Shown here in pieces: positions 10,650 through 20,859 of a stretch of DNA of 64,000 nucleotides. This stretch comes from Isochrysis galbana (taxonomy: Eukaryota > Haptophyta > Isochrysidales > Isochrysidaceae): NCBI GenBank assembly GCA_018136815.1, contig CM030936.1, positions 1,409,694-1,473,693 of the forward strand, written 5' to 3'. Position 1 is the first letter of the stretch; every line of letters starts with the position of its first letter. The position numbers and the translations under genes were made by a program. Below the pieces are notes generated by a model. It did no database searches and was not told the origin of the DNA. It was given only the letters and a program-made list of their open reading frames with translations.

Positions 10650-13189
10650 TCAACTATCCTTACGTGGCACGCGCCCAGCTCCGCGCACGACCGCAGGGGC
10701 GCCCTCGAATTCGGCCACCGCCCGTAAGTTCTCTGTGGCGTAGTCTTTGACTCGTTGCTTGAGCTTCGCCCAGAGCTTCTCGATATCAGCGGGCCTCTCG
10801 TTGAGCGACCGTAGCTGCTCGATAGCAACAATGAGCTCGTCGACGCCATCCAATGAGTTCGTGTCCATTGGTTTGGCTGGCCGCAATGAACATACAATGC
10901 CCTTTATGCGGTGAAGCCACTTCCATAGCTCTGACCAGGGCATGTCGTCCATTGAGTGGTCGAGCAGCCGTACCAGACGACCGAGTTCGGCGGCCGCAAC
11001 GACCGCATTCCTCTCGTCGGTTGAGGCGCGCGAGTGCTCCTCGCTCTCAAGGAGATTGTTCCCCGCGTTCGACTTGATGGTCACACGCCGGAAGCCGAAG
11101 CGGCGCACCCACATGCGCAGGATCGCCGTGCGGTCGGGCTCGGCGGGTGCCTTGCACAAGAAGCCGTGCGTCCGCTCTGAGTAGAGCTTGACGTCCGACT
11201 CAGAGTCGTTGGAAGAGCGAACAAGCGCGAGTAAACGCGCCTGCGCGTCAATAGGTAGCTTGGAGCGCGCCATCATTGCCGCGTAAGAGCCGGATATTGT
11301 CTCAGTGTTCGGCCACGCCAAGTCGAGGTTCTCGTCGATGACGAGCAGCACGTGCGAGGTGGAGGGGATGCGCTCAAACAGGCGGATGAGCTCCTCTCCG
11401 ATTTGCTTGATCTCGTCGTCGTTCTGACCGTACATGATGATGCGCTCGTCAGGCAAGCCGAGCTGCTTGAACATCTCCTGAAGCACCATCCGCTGGAACT
11501 CGCAGTCGTCGACACCGATCGCGTACACATCCTCCGACAAGTCGACATCATCGAGAAACGATTCGTCGAGACGCGTGGGTGCGGGGCAGGTGAGCTCGAA
11601 TACGGTGCGTGTGGGTTCAAAGCGGATGGACGCCTCGCCCTGCATGCAATCAGCGCACTTCTTCATGATCCACCCGCCATCACCCTTGGAGACGCGCGCC
11701 GTGGCATTAGCGTAGTCGATCCGGTCGGAGGTGGAGTGAAGCCGGGTGCCCTTGGCGAACACACGGTCATTAACGCGGTTGCCCCCCTCTTCGGACAGCC
11801 GGACAAGCTCGGCGTGCCGCGGTCCGGGCTCATTGATGACGCGGATGGTCATCACGTGGTCGACAAGCTCTATCTCAGTGAGGACGATGCCCTCGGGCTT
11901 GCCGTACTGCCGAGGGCGAGCGAGGCGGGAGATGAGGGTTGAGCGGCCACCACATGAGGGCGGGCCGAGGGCGGCCAATCCCTCCTGGAGCCGGCATGCG
12001 CAACTGCCGCCGCGCTCCCATTGCCCGTGCTTACCTTGCAGGCATTGGAGACGGCGTTCCGATGCACAAGCAGAAGCAGCCGACGGTCCATGTCGACGAT
12101 CGGTAGCTCGGCTGGTGTGGTGATGATTGGGAAGCGCCGCGTGGTCTCAGCAGAGGAGCCCATCATCTCGTCGAGGCCCAATGCCTCGACGATTCTACAA
12201 GGGGCCGCACGGGGCATGTAGTTGCCATGCAGCACGTCGCGCGCCATCGCCTGTGACAAAATGGTCTCCAGCGTGTGCGACAGGCCAGTGCGCATTGATG
12301 TCAGCATCTTGTCCATTTCCGGCTCCTGGCAGAAGCGGCGGATCTCCGACTTGAGCGAGTCCACCTGGGAGAAGCGAGGGGCGAGCGTGGAATGATTGAG
12401 CAAGGCGGCACACGAGGAGCAACGGGCGGGGTGGCTGGTGTTGGTGATGATGGGATATCACTGCAGGCCGATTGTTCGCACGGTGGCTCGCGGGGCGTAT
12501 CCGCTCCTGCGAGATGGCAGCCAAGACACCGTTCTTGACCTCGTGGCGAGAAAAGCGGTTGGCCTCCTCATCCTTGATGCGTTCAATCGAAGCGGACAGC
12601 ACCTGTCGCCCGCAACAAGGGAGAGGGGGATGGTGAGAGCAGCGCTCGGGCCGATCCAGCACGCAGGGGGCGCTGCCTTGTGTGGCTGTGCGCCGAGCTT
12701 TCGCAGAAGTGCTGCGGCGCGCACCTCGCGCTCCATCTCGAAGACACGGTCGCGGTCGGTGACGTCGCGCACGATGATGACGCATCCGTCAGCATTCTCA
12801 GAGATAGAGGAGGAGACATCGCACACGCGGCCAGCGCCGTTGGGCTGGTCGACCGGCACCACGATGCAGGAGAAGCGCTGGTGCCACCAGGCGCAGGCAA
12901 TCAGCCGTTCCATCGTGATGACGTCGGACCTCAGCGGGATCTTTGGCTTCTCTCCCCGAGCGAGCATCCTCTCGAAGCCGTCGATGGCTCCGTGAGCGCA
13001 GCCATGAATCCAGCGGACGGACTCCTCTCCTGGAAGCAGATGCGCGCACGATGGCGAGGCTGATGTCGAGAGGGAGCCGTCACCAAGGCGTACAGAAACG
13101 ATGATGACGTCGGTGGCGTCATTCCACACGAACTCCATGCGTTTGGTGGCCACGCGACCACGAGCCATGCCGTACAGCACCGGGCCCAT
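10650..13189 (-). CDS. Hybrid histidine kinase: PAS-HisKA-HATPase-REC-HPt
   Basis: Four exons are inferred: 13189 to about 12692 (or 12677), 12602-12507, 12364-12035 and 11906-10650, all joined in phase 0, giving about 726 residues. Exon 1 is PAS-like, ending VRDVTDR. Exon 2 has the phosphoacceptor His box (FSRHEVKN). Exon 3 ends with the ATPase N box (HRNAVSNACK). Exon 4 holds the rest of the ATPase, where the usual DxGxG is replaced by NEPGP; a receiver domain (VDD, VIDEN and C-terminal FLCK); and an HPt domain with the LHRIKG phosphotransfer His. The intron 11907-12034 is canonical (GTAAGC...GCAG); the two upstream introns seem to use GC and GA donors. This is a complete His-Asp-His multistep relay. 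It follows the rhodopsin immediately and is probably its output. Confidence 0.8.
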
Positions 13190-13295
13190 CTGATCGGAGA
13201 TGGGAAGGGGGGGGGGGGGGGGCGGAGAAGCGCTCACACGCGAGATGGGGGAAGGGGCCCGTGGAAGCATATGCGACGCTCCCACTTACAGGACG

Positions 13296-14213
13296 TCAAC
13301 ACAGCTCCCGGGCCCTCCGCGCTGCGTGTCGCACCTGTGCGTACTCGTCGATGATTGCGGTGTAGAGCACTTTGGCAGTGACATCGACGCCGCAATCGGC
13401 GATGAAGCCCCAGTCCGTCTTGGGCATTGCGCCCAAGTAGATGCGCAGCATGGCGTCGATGGTCCAGACCGTGACGAGCACTGTCCAAACAATACAGCAC
13501 AGGCGCAACAGCCGTGTAGTAGTACGCACCTTGAGCAGCCGGTATGACCCAAGTGGCAGCGAGCGGAGGAGCTGCGCGAGCTCTACCTCGCGGCGATACA
13601 GTCTGACGAATATGTAGAAGAAGAGCAGGAAGGAGAGGATGGTCACGAAGTACCAGAGCGCCACCGACTCAATGTACGGCAACAGCAAGCCGCACACGGT
13701 CGAGATGCCCTGCGAGAGCGCAGTGACTGCTGGCTGCCACCACTCGGTCGAGTCGGCGGCGTCGACAAGGAATGTCATGAACATGGAGAGGACCGTCCAT
13801 TCTCCCCATCGCAGCATGCAGTTGGCGCGACCGGTCACCGTGTCTCTGATGAACGGCGTGGGCATCATGTAGAGCCAGAGGTTTGTGGTGGCGGCGATTG
13901 CCTTGACTCCCCTGGTGCACTGCCACGTGGCGATCTGCTTGGAGTACGGCTGCTTGGTCAGGTCCTGGACGAGCGAGACGAACTGAACGGTGAATGCCAG
14001 AAGCACCGCCATGCTCTCGCTCCCTTCCAGCCTCTTGAGAGAGTGGGGAGAGAGCCAAATCATGAAGAGGTCGAGAGAGAACATGAGAGAGAAGGCGGCT
14101 GCAAGAAGCTTGATGGCGACACGCGGTTCGGAGAGGATGTAGCCCTTCTCATCGTCGGTGTCGATGTTGCCCTCCTGACTGCTGTCCAGCGGATCGGCGC
14201 TGGCGGCCTCCAT
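13296..14213 (-). CDS. Type-I (microbial) rhodopsin, sensor module of histidine kinase rhodopsin
   Basis: A 305-residue protein from the ATG at 14213 has seven hydrophobic helices (about 33-54, 66-84, 131-152, 158-181, 183-205, 234-260, 266-292). Helix G has D277-V-T-A-K281, equivalent to bacteriorhodopsin D212 and the retinal Schiff-base K216. Helix C has R135-W-G-E138-W, matching R82-Y-A-D85-W with Glu as counterion, as in channelrhodopsins. Helix F keeps two Trp seven apart (W243, W250), like W182/W189. Helix C lacks a clear proton donor, which suits a sensor rather than a pump. The frame ends in TGA at 13298-13296, followed in phase by GTAAGT; use of a GA or GC donor a few codons earlier would fuse it to the PAS exon at 13189. 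The N-terminal 30 residues are acidic and cytosolic-like. Confidence 0.85.
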   Translation of the reverse strand: MEAASADPLDSSQEGNIDTDDEKGYILSEPRVAIKLLAAAFSLMFSLDLFMIWLSPHSLKRLEGSESMAVLLAFTVQFVSLVQDLTKQPYSKQIATWQCTRGVKAIAATTNLWLYMMPTPFIRDTVTGRANCMLRWGEWTVLSMFMTFLVDAADSTEWWQPAVTALSQGISTVCGLLLPYIESVALWYFVTILSFLLFFYIFVRLYRREVELAQLLRSLPLGSYRLLKVRTTTRLLRLCCIVWTVLVTVWTIDAMLRIYLGAMPKTDWGFIADCGVDVTAKVLYTAIIDEYAQVRHAARRARELC

Positions 14214-14794
14214 GGAAGGGAAGGCGCCGGAAGGGAGGGGGAGGGGAAGGGGGAAGGGGGAGGGGGAGGGGGGAGGGGGGGGGGAGGGGGAGGGGCAGAG
14301 TGGGTTAGAGAAGGGGGACGATCCCAAAGTAAAACGCGGGGTGCTCTGTGGAGGAAGAGCGGGGGATGAGAGAGGGGAGGGGAAGGGGAGGAAGAGAGAG
14401 AGAGAGAGAGAGTAGCTTGGGAGATGGGGGGGGCAGGGAGGGAGGGAGAGGTGAGAGAAGGGGAGAAGAAGAGGAGAAAGAGGGGGAGAAGAGAGAAGAG
14501 AGACGGGGAGGGGAGAGGGAAGGAGGAGGCGGAGCCGACGGGGTCCGTGGTAGAGTGGGTTTCCCCCGCCCCCCCCCGCCCTCTCCCCCCCGCCCCCCCC
14601 CTTACGACGAAAACGTTCCCCTCTCGGGGGGGAGGGGGGAGGGCGGGAGAGAAGGGGGAGAGAGGGGAGATAAGGGAGGGGGAGGGAAGAAAAGGGGGCA
14701 GTTGGGGAAAGAAGGAGGGGGGGAAGGGGGGGCGGGAGAAGGGGGGAGGGGGGGAGGCGGGCTCGAGGCGTCGACGTAGCACCCACCCGCCCAA

Positions 14795-14861
<67 letters not shown>

Positions 14862-15115
14862 CCCCCCCTCGCCGCGCGGCTCGTCCCCTGCCCAGAGTGA
14901 GAGAAGAAGCCACGAGAAGAGAGTGCGAGAGGCGGCCAGCAGCCTCTAAAGCTGAGAAGATCGGGCCCCCTTCTTCCCTTCCCCCCCCCCCGCCCCCGCC
15001 CCCACTTCTTTTCCCCCCCCTGGTCCCATGGTTGGGCTCTCTCCCTCCCTCTCTCTCTCCCTCCCTCCCTCTTTTTCTCTCTCCCTCTCCCTCTTTTTCT
15101 CTCTCCCTCTCCCCG
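14214..15115. repeat. GA/CT-rich tract upstream of rhodopsin gene
   Basis: About 900 bp of GA, GGGA and G-run low-complexity DNA (CT-rich on the rhodopsin sense strand), including an uninterrupted (GA)n of about 60 bp at 14796-14858 and CT runs at 15040-15110. Long apparent frames here are artefacts of dinucleotide repeats. It probably holds the promoter and 5' UTR of the minus-strand rhodopsin gene. Confidence 0.8.
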
Positions 15116-15880
15116 GGGGGGGGGGGCGCCTCGGCGCCGCCCGCACAAGAGAAAGCTGCCCCAAAAGAACCTTCCGCGAAAGGGCGGAGACGCCGCCGCT
15201 GCGACCCCCCTGCGCGCGAATGGCCCTTCCACCCTCAAACCTGAAACGGAAGGTTCCGCGAGTTGTGGAGAGTAGAGGAGAAACGGAAGGTTCCGCGAGT
15301 TGCGCAGAGAGAGAAAGAGTCCGTTTGGCAGCAGCAGCAGAAGGGAAACCCTCTCTCCCCTGGGCATCCATCCATCCTCATCTCCTCCTCCACGCATGCC
15401 GGCGGGGGCGAGGGTCGAGGCGAGGGAACACGGGGGGGGTCGTCTCTCTCGTAAAGGCAGCCCAGATTTCCAAGTACTATAGCCTCGGTCCTCGGTTCCC
15501 TTCCCCACTTCCCCACACCTTTCCAATGGATTCATTCGTCATTAGTGAGGCGGGGAACGCGCACTCGAGGGAGCGCGGCGCAATCGCGCATCCCCCCTGT
15601 CCTTTACTTCCCCGCCTTGTACTCTGTCTTCTCATCGGCGGCGCGTTCGGTGCGCCCGCCCTTGACGCTTGACCCTTGAATGTGCTTTCCCCGCATTATC
15701 AATCCTTTGTCGCGCGCGAGCTCGTCGCTGCCTCGACCCCAACGCCCCGACGCCCCTCTGGCCTCTGTGCCTCGGCCCTCTCCTCGTGCCCCGGTGCTCT
15801 ATCTATGCCTATGCGTTGTTCTTGTCTCGCCCTGTAGCCGATAGCGTGTAAGGGCATGACATATGACATTAGACCCTCTA
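15116..15880. other. Non-coding region with repeated GAA-N2-TTC boxes
   Basis: Three GAANNTTC boxes occur at 15168-15175, 15249-15256 and 15286-15293; the last two are part of a 37-bp-period direct repeat (ACGGAAGGTTCCGCGAGTTG). The rest shows no convincing gene. Apparent frames here are low complexity. Confidence 0.45.
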
Positions 15881-15904
15881 GATGGGAAGTACTTTTTAAC
15901 CTAC

Positions 15905-16021
15905 TTGGGAGATACAGGATACCGTATCTGGGGAACGGGCCGGATACAGCCGTATCTACCGTATCTGGGGCGCCAACTGGCGTCCGTGCCCCTATTCCGT
16001 ATCTACCGTATCACCGTATCA
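15905..16021. repeat. Cluster of CCGTATC motifs
   Basis: The heptamer CCGTATC (or its overlap CGTATCTACCGTATC) recurs at least six times in about 110 bp, mostly on the plus strand. It may be a decayed minisatellite or a binding-site array. Nothing coding is seen. Confidence 0.5.
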
Positions 16022-16620
16022 CACTAATCTTATGATTGGTCGCCATGTGGAGGGGGGCCTCGCGCCCCCCCCACTCTCTCGACTCCCCTCATGGGGGGCG
16101 AGAACCATCCACCCCCCTGCGCTGCCTCTTGGCATGTAGGGGGGACTCACCCAGACTGCCCAGACTCTCCCTGAGAGTCAGGCACAGATCGCACGCCCTG
16201 GCCCGCGTTGGCCTGCTTCTCGCTCTGACCAACCCCTCCTCCCCCTGGGCCCCCCTGATCAGGAGCCCCCAGCCAGCTCCTGTCGACCGGCAGGGGCTCG
16301 AGAGCCAGCGAGGGAGAGGCAGGAGGGGCCAGGGCCATGCCCCAGCCTCACCTGCCCCCTGAGCTGTGCTCCCAGGCCCCTGCAGGCCTCCTGGGGACCT
16401 GAAGAGGGGCCGCAGGCGCGCGCCATGGGCCCCCGCCGCAGGGAAGAGAGGAGGAAGAGGGAAGAGGGAGGGGAGTGGGGAGTGGCAGCTCTCCCCTCCG
16501 GCGTTTACGTGTCTTCTCACCCCGTTTGGGTAAGAGAAGACGGGGGCGCCAGAGCCAGGAGGGAAGGGCCGCGGCTTGCCGCGGCCACTCGCCTCGGCGA
16601 GAGAGATTAGCGCTTCCGGA
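16022..16620 (+). mobile_element. Repeat-family element, plus copy
   Basis: It begins with the family palindrome (CACTAATCTTATGATTGG) then ATGTGGAGGGGGGCCTCGCG, and its body (AGAGGCAGG, GCCCCAGCCTCACCTGCCCCCTGAG) is the same family as the elements at 3710-4639, 17390-17797, 32102-33639 and 54564-55312, here in plus orientation. Target duplications were not identified and no long frame exists. Confidence 0.65.
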
Positions 16621-16739
16621 CCAAAGACAAAGGAATGAAGGGGGTGGTGTAAGGGAGTGAGTAAACTGGGGTATAGGCGATGTCGTGAGTGAGTACCGTG
16701 AGTACGTGGACTGTATAGCTAGCGTGAGTAGCCCGAATC

Positions 16740-17180
16740 TTCAGATGTTTTATTATTATTATTATTGGTCTATCGGATTCGGACCGACTGTCGTCTGTCG
16801 TTCTTCGTTCGTCGCTCTCGTTCTCGTTCTCGTTCCTGTTCTCGTCCCTCGTTCTCAACACTACCTCAATACCAAACCTCCCCACTCCCTCAGCCCTAGC
16901 CTATCAATCCCGATGCCGCCCAGCCATGTCCGCTCCGTCGTCGCGCTCGCCCTCGCCCAAACCCGTCCTCCCGCCTTCCTCTGTTGAGGAGGTGGTCCAG
17001 CCCGCCATTCCATCACTCCTGGCCATCTCAGCCGCGCCTCCCGCCGATCGTTTCCCTTCCGTATCATCGCATATCGAGCCAGTGGTCATGCTCGATCCGT
17101 CAAGCGCAAGGGGCGGGCTGGGGCAGACCTGTTGTTGGGTGTTCCTGTGGCAGACAAACGTAAAACGCCTCCTGAACTAA
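16740..17180 (+). mobile_element. Retroelement leader with truncated gag/ORF1 start
   Basis: An (ATT)n run (16749-16766) is followed by a CTCGTTCTCG-rich leader and an ATG at 16926 opening an 84-residue frame that starts MSAPSSRSPSPKP. Related leader-plus-start segments occur at 42430-42886 and 55600-56024, so this is the 5' region of a repeated element, truncated after about 250 bp of coding sequence. Whether it is LTR or LINE type cannot be decided from these pieces. Confidence 0.45.
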
Positions 17181-17389
17181 CTTATAGTGTCCCCGGGGGG
17201 TCTCGGCCCCCGCCCTTCGGCCTTTCTTCGTCCGCTGCCGCACTTTCGCGGTGTTTGACTGCCGCGCGGGGTGTCTTCCCGTTGATATACCGTAAATGGG
17301 CGGTTATCTTACCTATTCTCGGGCCAGATCGTGTTTTTTTTTGTCGTTCTTTTCCCGTCGTTCTCTTCGTTCTCCTACGGGCGCGCGCT

Positions 17390-17797
17390 GCATGGCGCGC
17401 GCCATGGCCCCCTTCTGGGGGGCCCCTCGGGGCCCCCCAGAGGGCCAGCCAGGGCAGCTCAGGGGGCAGTGGAGGCTGGGGCAGTGCCCCTGGCCTCTCC
17501 TGCTCCTGCCTCTCTCTCCCTCGCTCGCCTCGCCGGCCCTGGGTGCCCTCCTGGCGGCCTCGGTGGTCTGTGGCTCAGTGGTCAGGGGGGGGGGTCAGTA
17601 CGAGCGAGGGCCAGTGCAGGCGAGTGCGTGCGGCGCGCGGCGCGCGCTCGGCGAAGGTCTGGGCCAGAGTGGTGTCAGCTCAGCCCCTGCCAGCAGGCAG
17701 GGGCTGAGGTTGGTTGTGCAAGCCCACCCAGGGGGTGTCTGCGATGGAGAGAGGGGGGCGCGAGGCCCCCATTGGCCTCCTACTTATAAAAGTAGTT
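17390..17797 (-). mobile_element. Repeat-family element, minus copy
   Basis: On the minus strand it starts AACTACTTTTATAAGTAGG then ATGGGGGCCTCGCG and aligns along its length with 4225-4639. The 3' tail and target duplication were not resolved; the copy may be 3'-divergent. Another possible family head (AACTAACTTATAGTGTCC) lies just upstream at about 17175 on the plus strand. Confidence 0.65.
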
Positions 17798-18240
17798 GTA
17801 GGGTGGCAGGATCGAGCAAGCAACACGCCCAAGAGGTGGTTTTTGAGGCTCCCATGGGTGAGGATTGTGCGTGAGCGCGCCGCGCGCCGCCTGTGTTGAG
17901 AGAGAAGCATTGCGTCTGGTGCGTGTTCGTGTTCGTGCTTTCAAGAAGGCGTGGGGCTTCACAACTTGAAGAAAAATGGCACCTCGGCGTGCATAGTGTC
18001 CATATCCTGCCTACCATTGCCTTGGATATCTTCAGAGCCTTTAATTTAGCGTTTTAGGCTACCTAATAAAAAACGTTGTTGGTTGGATGAGGAGCTATAG
18101 CCTCTACGAGTACTTTATAGTCGCGGCTCGCTCGCTGCTGGCTCTGTGGCTGGAGCCCAACGGACGTCGGCCGACGGGGGTCGGCGACGTGAGGAAATTC
18201 GAGTCAAGCTTGAAAACTCGGGGGGGATGGGGGGGAAGCG

Positions 18241-20504
18241 ATGCGTGGAATGAGGATGGGGACGGCGAGCAAGGTGGCGCCATTGGGCGCCAACGAGGCC
18301 TTGCTCACCCTCGCCAACGCGCCGACGCTGCTGCTTCTCCTCTTCACGGGCATCGCAATTGGACTCGCGCTGCCGCCACCGCTCCGGCCAAGCTGGAGCG
18401 CCCAGGAGGTCCACAGGGGAAGCGCAAGCGCGGCTGGAGAGTCAGGCCGAGAAGGTCCACGTCCAGACCCCTTGCGTCCGCCGACAGAGGCGCCACGCGC
18501 CCCACCACTCGGCCTCTCGTGTGTCGATCTCCACCCGGCGTGTGAAACCTGGGCGGTGAGAGGCCGCGCGGCCCGTGCCATTCTGCTCGTCCCGCGCGCA
18601 AAGTAGTGAATGAGGCTTGGGTGAGCTGAGTGTGTCCCCTACTCCCATCGCGCCTCACAGGAGTCTGGCGAGTGCGCCTCCAACCCTAAGTACATGGGAG
18701 TGCGCTGTAGAGGCGCATGCCGTTTATGCGACCCGATGCTCGAGGGAGGAGCGCCGCGACTGGTTGAGTGCAAGGACAACTCACCCATGTGCGTGATGTG
18801 GGCGTCCACAGGTGAGTGCGTCGCCGATCCAGAGCGTATGAGCAGGTGAGGCGCGCCTTCGAAAATTTGGTGGTCACCCCCCCTAGGAGCAACAGCTTAG
18901 TCGGGGTCATCCCGCGTACTTTCCAATTCGTCCTAACTCTGACCCTTCCCTGGATCGCGGCAAAGGACCTGCCCATTTTCATGCAGTCTGTGCATTGCGC
19001 CCACCGCGGGTCCATGCGCACGCCACAATGAGACGCCTTCGATTCGGTCGGGAGACATGTCGATCATGTTTGAGCACGCGCTCGAGGCCTACCCGCAATA
19101 TCGGCCACGTGCGCTATCGCGCGACCCATGGGTGGTGATGTTCGAGAACTTTGTTTCGGACAGCGAAGCGCAGCGTCTCATCGACTTGTGCGCAGGCTCG
19201 TTCGAGCAGTCTATGGCAGGTCAGCTGTTGACGACGGGACATCTGGAGTCTGCTCGCCGCCTCGCCTGCCTCATGGCCATCTGCCCAGCTCGTGCAAGAG
19301 CGAGACCATCAATCGCACGTTTGCTCTGAGCCGCCTTTGAACCGAGGACGCAGGGGCGCAAATGTCTGGTCATCGAACTTCCCAGACATGCTGGGGTTCG
19401 AGCCCCGAGTTCCTCCACGACCCTATCGTTCAAGCGGTCAACCAACGCGTGGCTGAAATCACACGAACTCCTGTGGAGAACTCCGAGTTCTTTCAAGTGC
19501 GAGGCCTAGTGCTCCAGATGATGCCACCTCCGCACTGCACCTCCGCTGTGGCTTCACCCGCAGGACCGTCACCGCTGGTGCAGGTCGTCAAGTATAAGAA
19601 GGGCCAATTCTACAAGATGCATCACGACCAAAACTCGGCGCTCTACACGCCGCAGGGCGCCCGCATGTATACCTTCTTCCTTTACTTGAAGACACCGGCA
19701 AGCGGCGGCGCGACGCACTTCAACGATCTAGACATTCACGTAGAGGCCAAGAGGGGCAACGCCATATTGTGGCCCAGGTGAGCTACTCACGGCAGGTGTT
19801 GCAAGACTCCGCCTGCGGGCGAAGCCTTGCACTGCACGATCTTCTCAAGTCGAAAGCCGAGCCCCACCACCTGTTGTTTCGGGCTTGTCTTGCGCGTTTG
19901 CGTGCGCGGACGTCTACTAGCCTCTCACACGCTCACCCCCCCGCCTCGCAGTATGCTAGACAGCGACGTCACTCTACCCGACTTGCGCACGCACCACGAG
20001 TCTCTGCCCGTGCTCAAGGGAGTAAAGTATGTCGCCCGCAAGGCGCATGAGCGACGGAGGAGGCCATGACGTGCTCCCTAGGTGATCCCGGTTGGCATCA
20101 GGCAGCGTTCTTGCGCGGCTTTGGTGATAGTGGGGCGCGGGTTTCAGCGTCGGCTTGGTCGGTCGCAGCCACACTTCAATCGACTGGAGCGTAGCGGTAC
20201 CACCCTATCCTGCCCTCTGCCATGCCTTGCGAACAGATTTGCAGCCAATCTCTGGATCCACCAGCATGACTTCCGAACGGGGTGGCTCCGGGGGTGCGTC
20301 CCGCCACTGCCGCCGCGTGCGCCCAGCTGCTGTTGCACCGAAGTAGGCCTCAAACGCGCAAGTGTGTACGCCAAAAGGCAGGCTCCCGCCAGCCTTGAGG
20401 ACTCGCCATGCTCGGCATTAGGCCCAAGCGTAACGCTCGCCCACCACTGCTGGATAGGTGCCCCCTGGCCTCCCGGGACAGCTATTATCCCGATGCGCAG
20501 CTGA
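18241..20504 (+). CDS. Type II membrane ShKT-prolyl 4-hydroxylase
   Basis: Seven exons join in consistent phase: 18241-18555, 18661-18845, 18987-19219, 19354-19496, 19584-19777, 19952-20037 and 20245 to about 20504. The N-terminus has one signal-anchor helix (PTLLLLLFTGIAIGLAL). Two six-cysteine ShKT modules follow, the first split by intron 1 (CETWA then ESGEC), the second spanning intron 2. The catalytic 2-oxoglutarate/Fe(II) P4H domain has the HxD iron ligands (YKMHHDQN), a distal His (RTHHES), the 2OG lysine region (LKGVKY) and the terminal NLWIHQHDFRT signature. It hydroxylates prolines of secretory-pathway glycoproteins in the ER/Golgi lumen. Five introns are GT-AG; the last seems GC-AG (CCC, then GCAAGG), which restores KYVA-P-NLWIHQ. 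The final tail after FRTGWLRGC is unlike the family and may hide another intron. Confidence 0.85.
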
Positions 20505-20617
20505 AGTTCTTCTTGCGGGGCATGCAAGCTGCGGGCAAGCCTGTTGAGCTGCCGCCCTCGATGCACACCTTCCCGAGAGCGCATGATATACTTGCAGCGG
20601 TCCTAGCCGAAAGCTAA
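20408..20617 (+). CDS. Possible terminal exon, hypothetical
   Basis: A 69-residue frame overlapping the 3' end of the P4H gene reads DSYYPDAQLKFFLRGM and ends ILAAVLAES. It resembles a terminal coding exon, possibly an alternative last exon of the P4H gene, but no family is recognised. Its last 70 bp belong to the 153-bp tandem repeat that follows. Confidence 0.25.
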   Translation: MLGIRPKRNARPPLLDRCPLASRDSYYPDAQLKFFLRGMQAAGKPVELPPSMHTFPRAHDILAAVLAES

Positions 20618-20853
20618 CCGATCTATTGTCGCCAATCGACAGCCGATTCGAGGTGATTCATATGCGTAGGGCCATCTACCAAGGTAGAAACAGCGCAACA
20701 GCTGCCGCCCTCGATGCACACCTTCCTGAGTGCGCACGATATGCTTGTAGCGGTCCGAGCCAAAAGTTCACCGATCTGTCGTCTCCAATCGACAGCCGAT
20801 TCGAGGTGATTCACGTGCGTGGGGCCATCTACCAAGGTAGAAACAACGCAACA
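20548..20853. repeat. 153-bp tandem duplication
   Basis: Two head-to-tail copies (20548-20700 and 20701-20853) of a 153-bp unit differ at scattered sites. The unit length is a multiple of three, so frames read through both. The second copy contains GCACGATATGCTTG where the first has GCATGATATACTTG. Confidence 0.8.
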
Positions 20854-20859
20854 GCTGTC

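Noticed and set aside
14060-15535. Long minus-strand and plus-strand frames
   Set aside because: They run through GA/CT and G-run repeats and encode only low-complexity Pro/Ser/Arg/Gly strings.
18241-19219. ShKT modules as toxin
   Set aside because: ShKT is a structural six-cysteine module commonly fused to prolyl 4-hydroxylases; nothing here indicates a toxin.
19380-19410. B-box-like GGGTTCGAGCCCCG suggesting a tRNA
   Set aside because: No A box or cloverleaf nearby; the sequence is a coding exon of the prolyl 4-hydroxylase.
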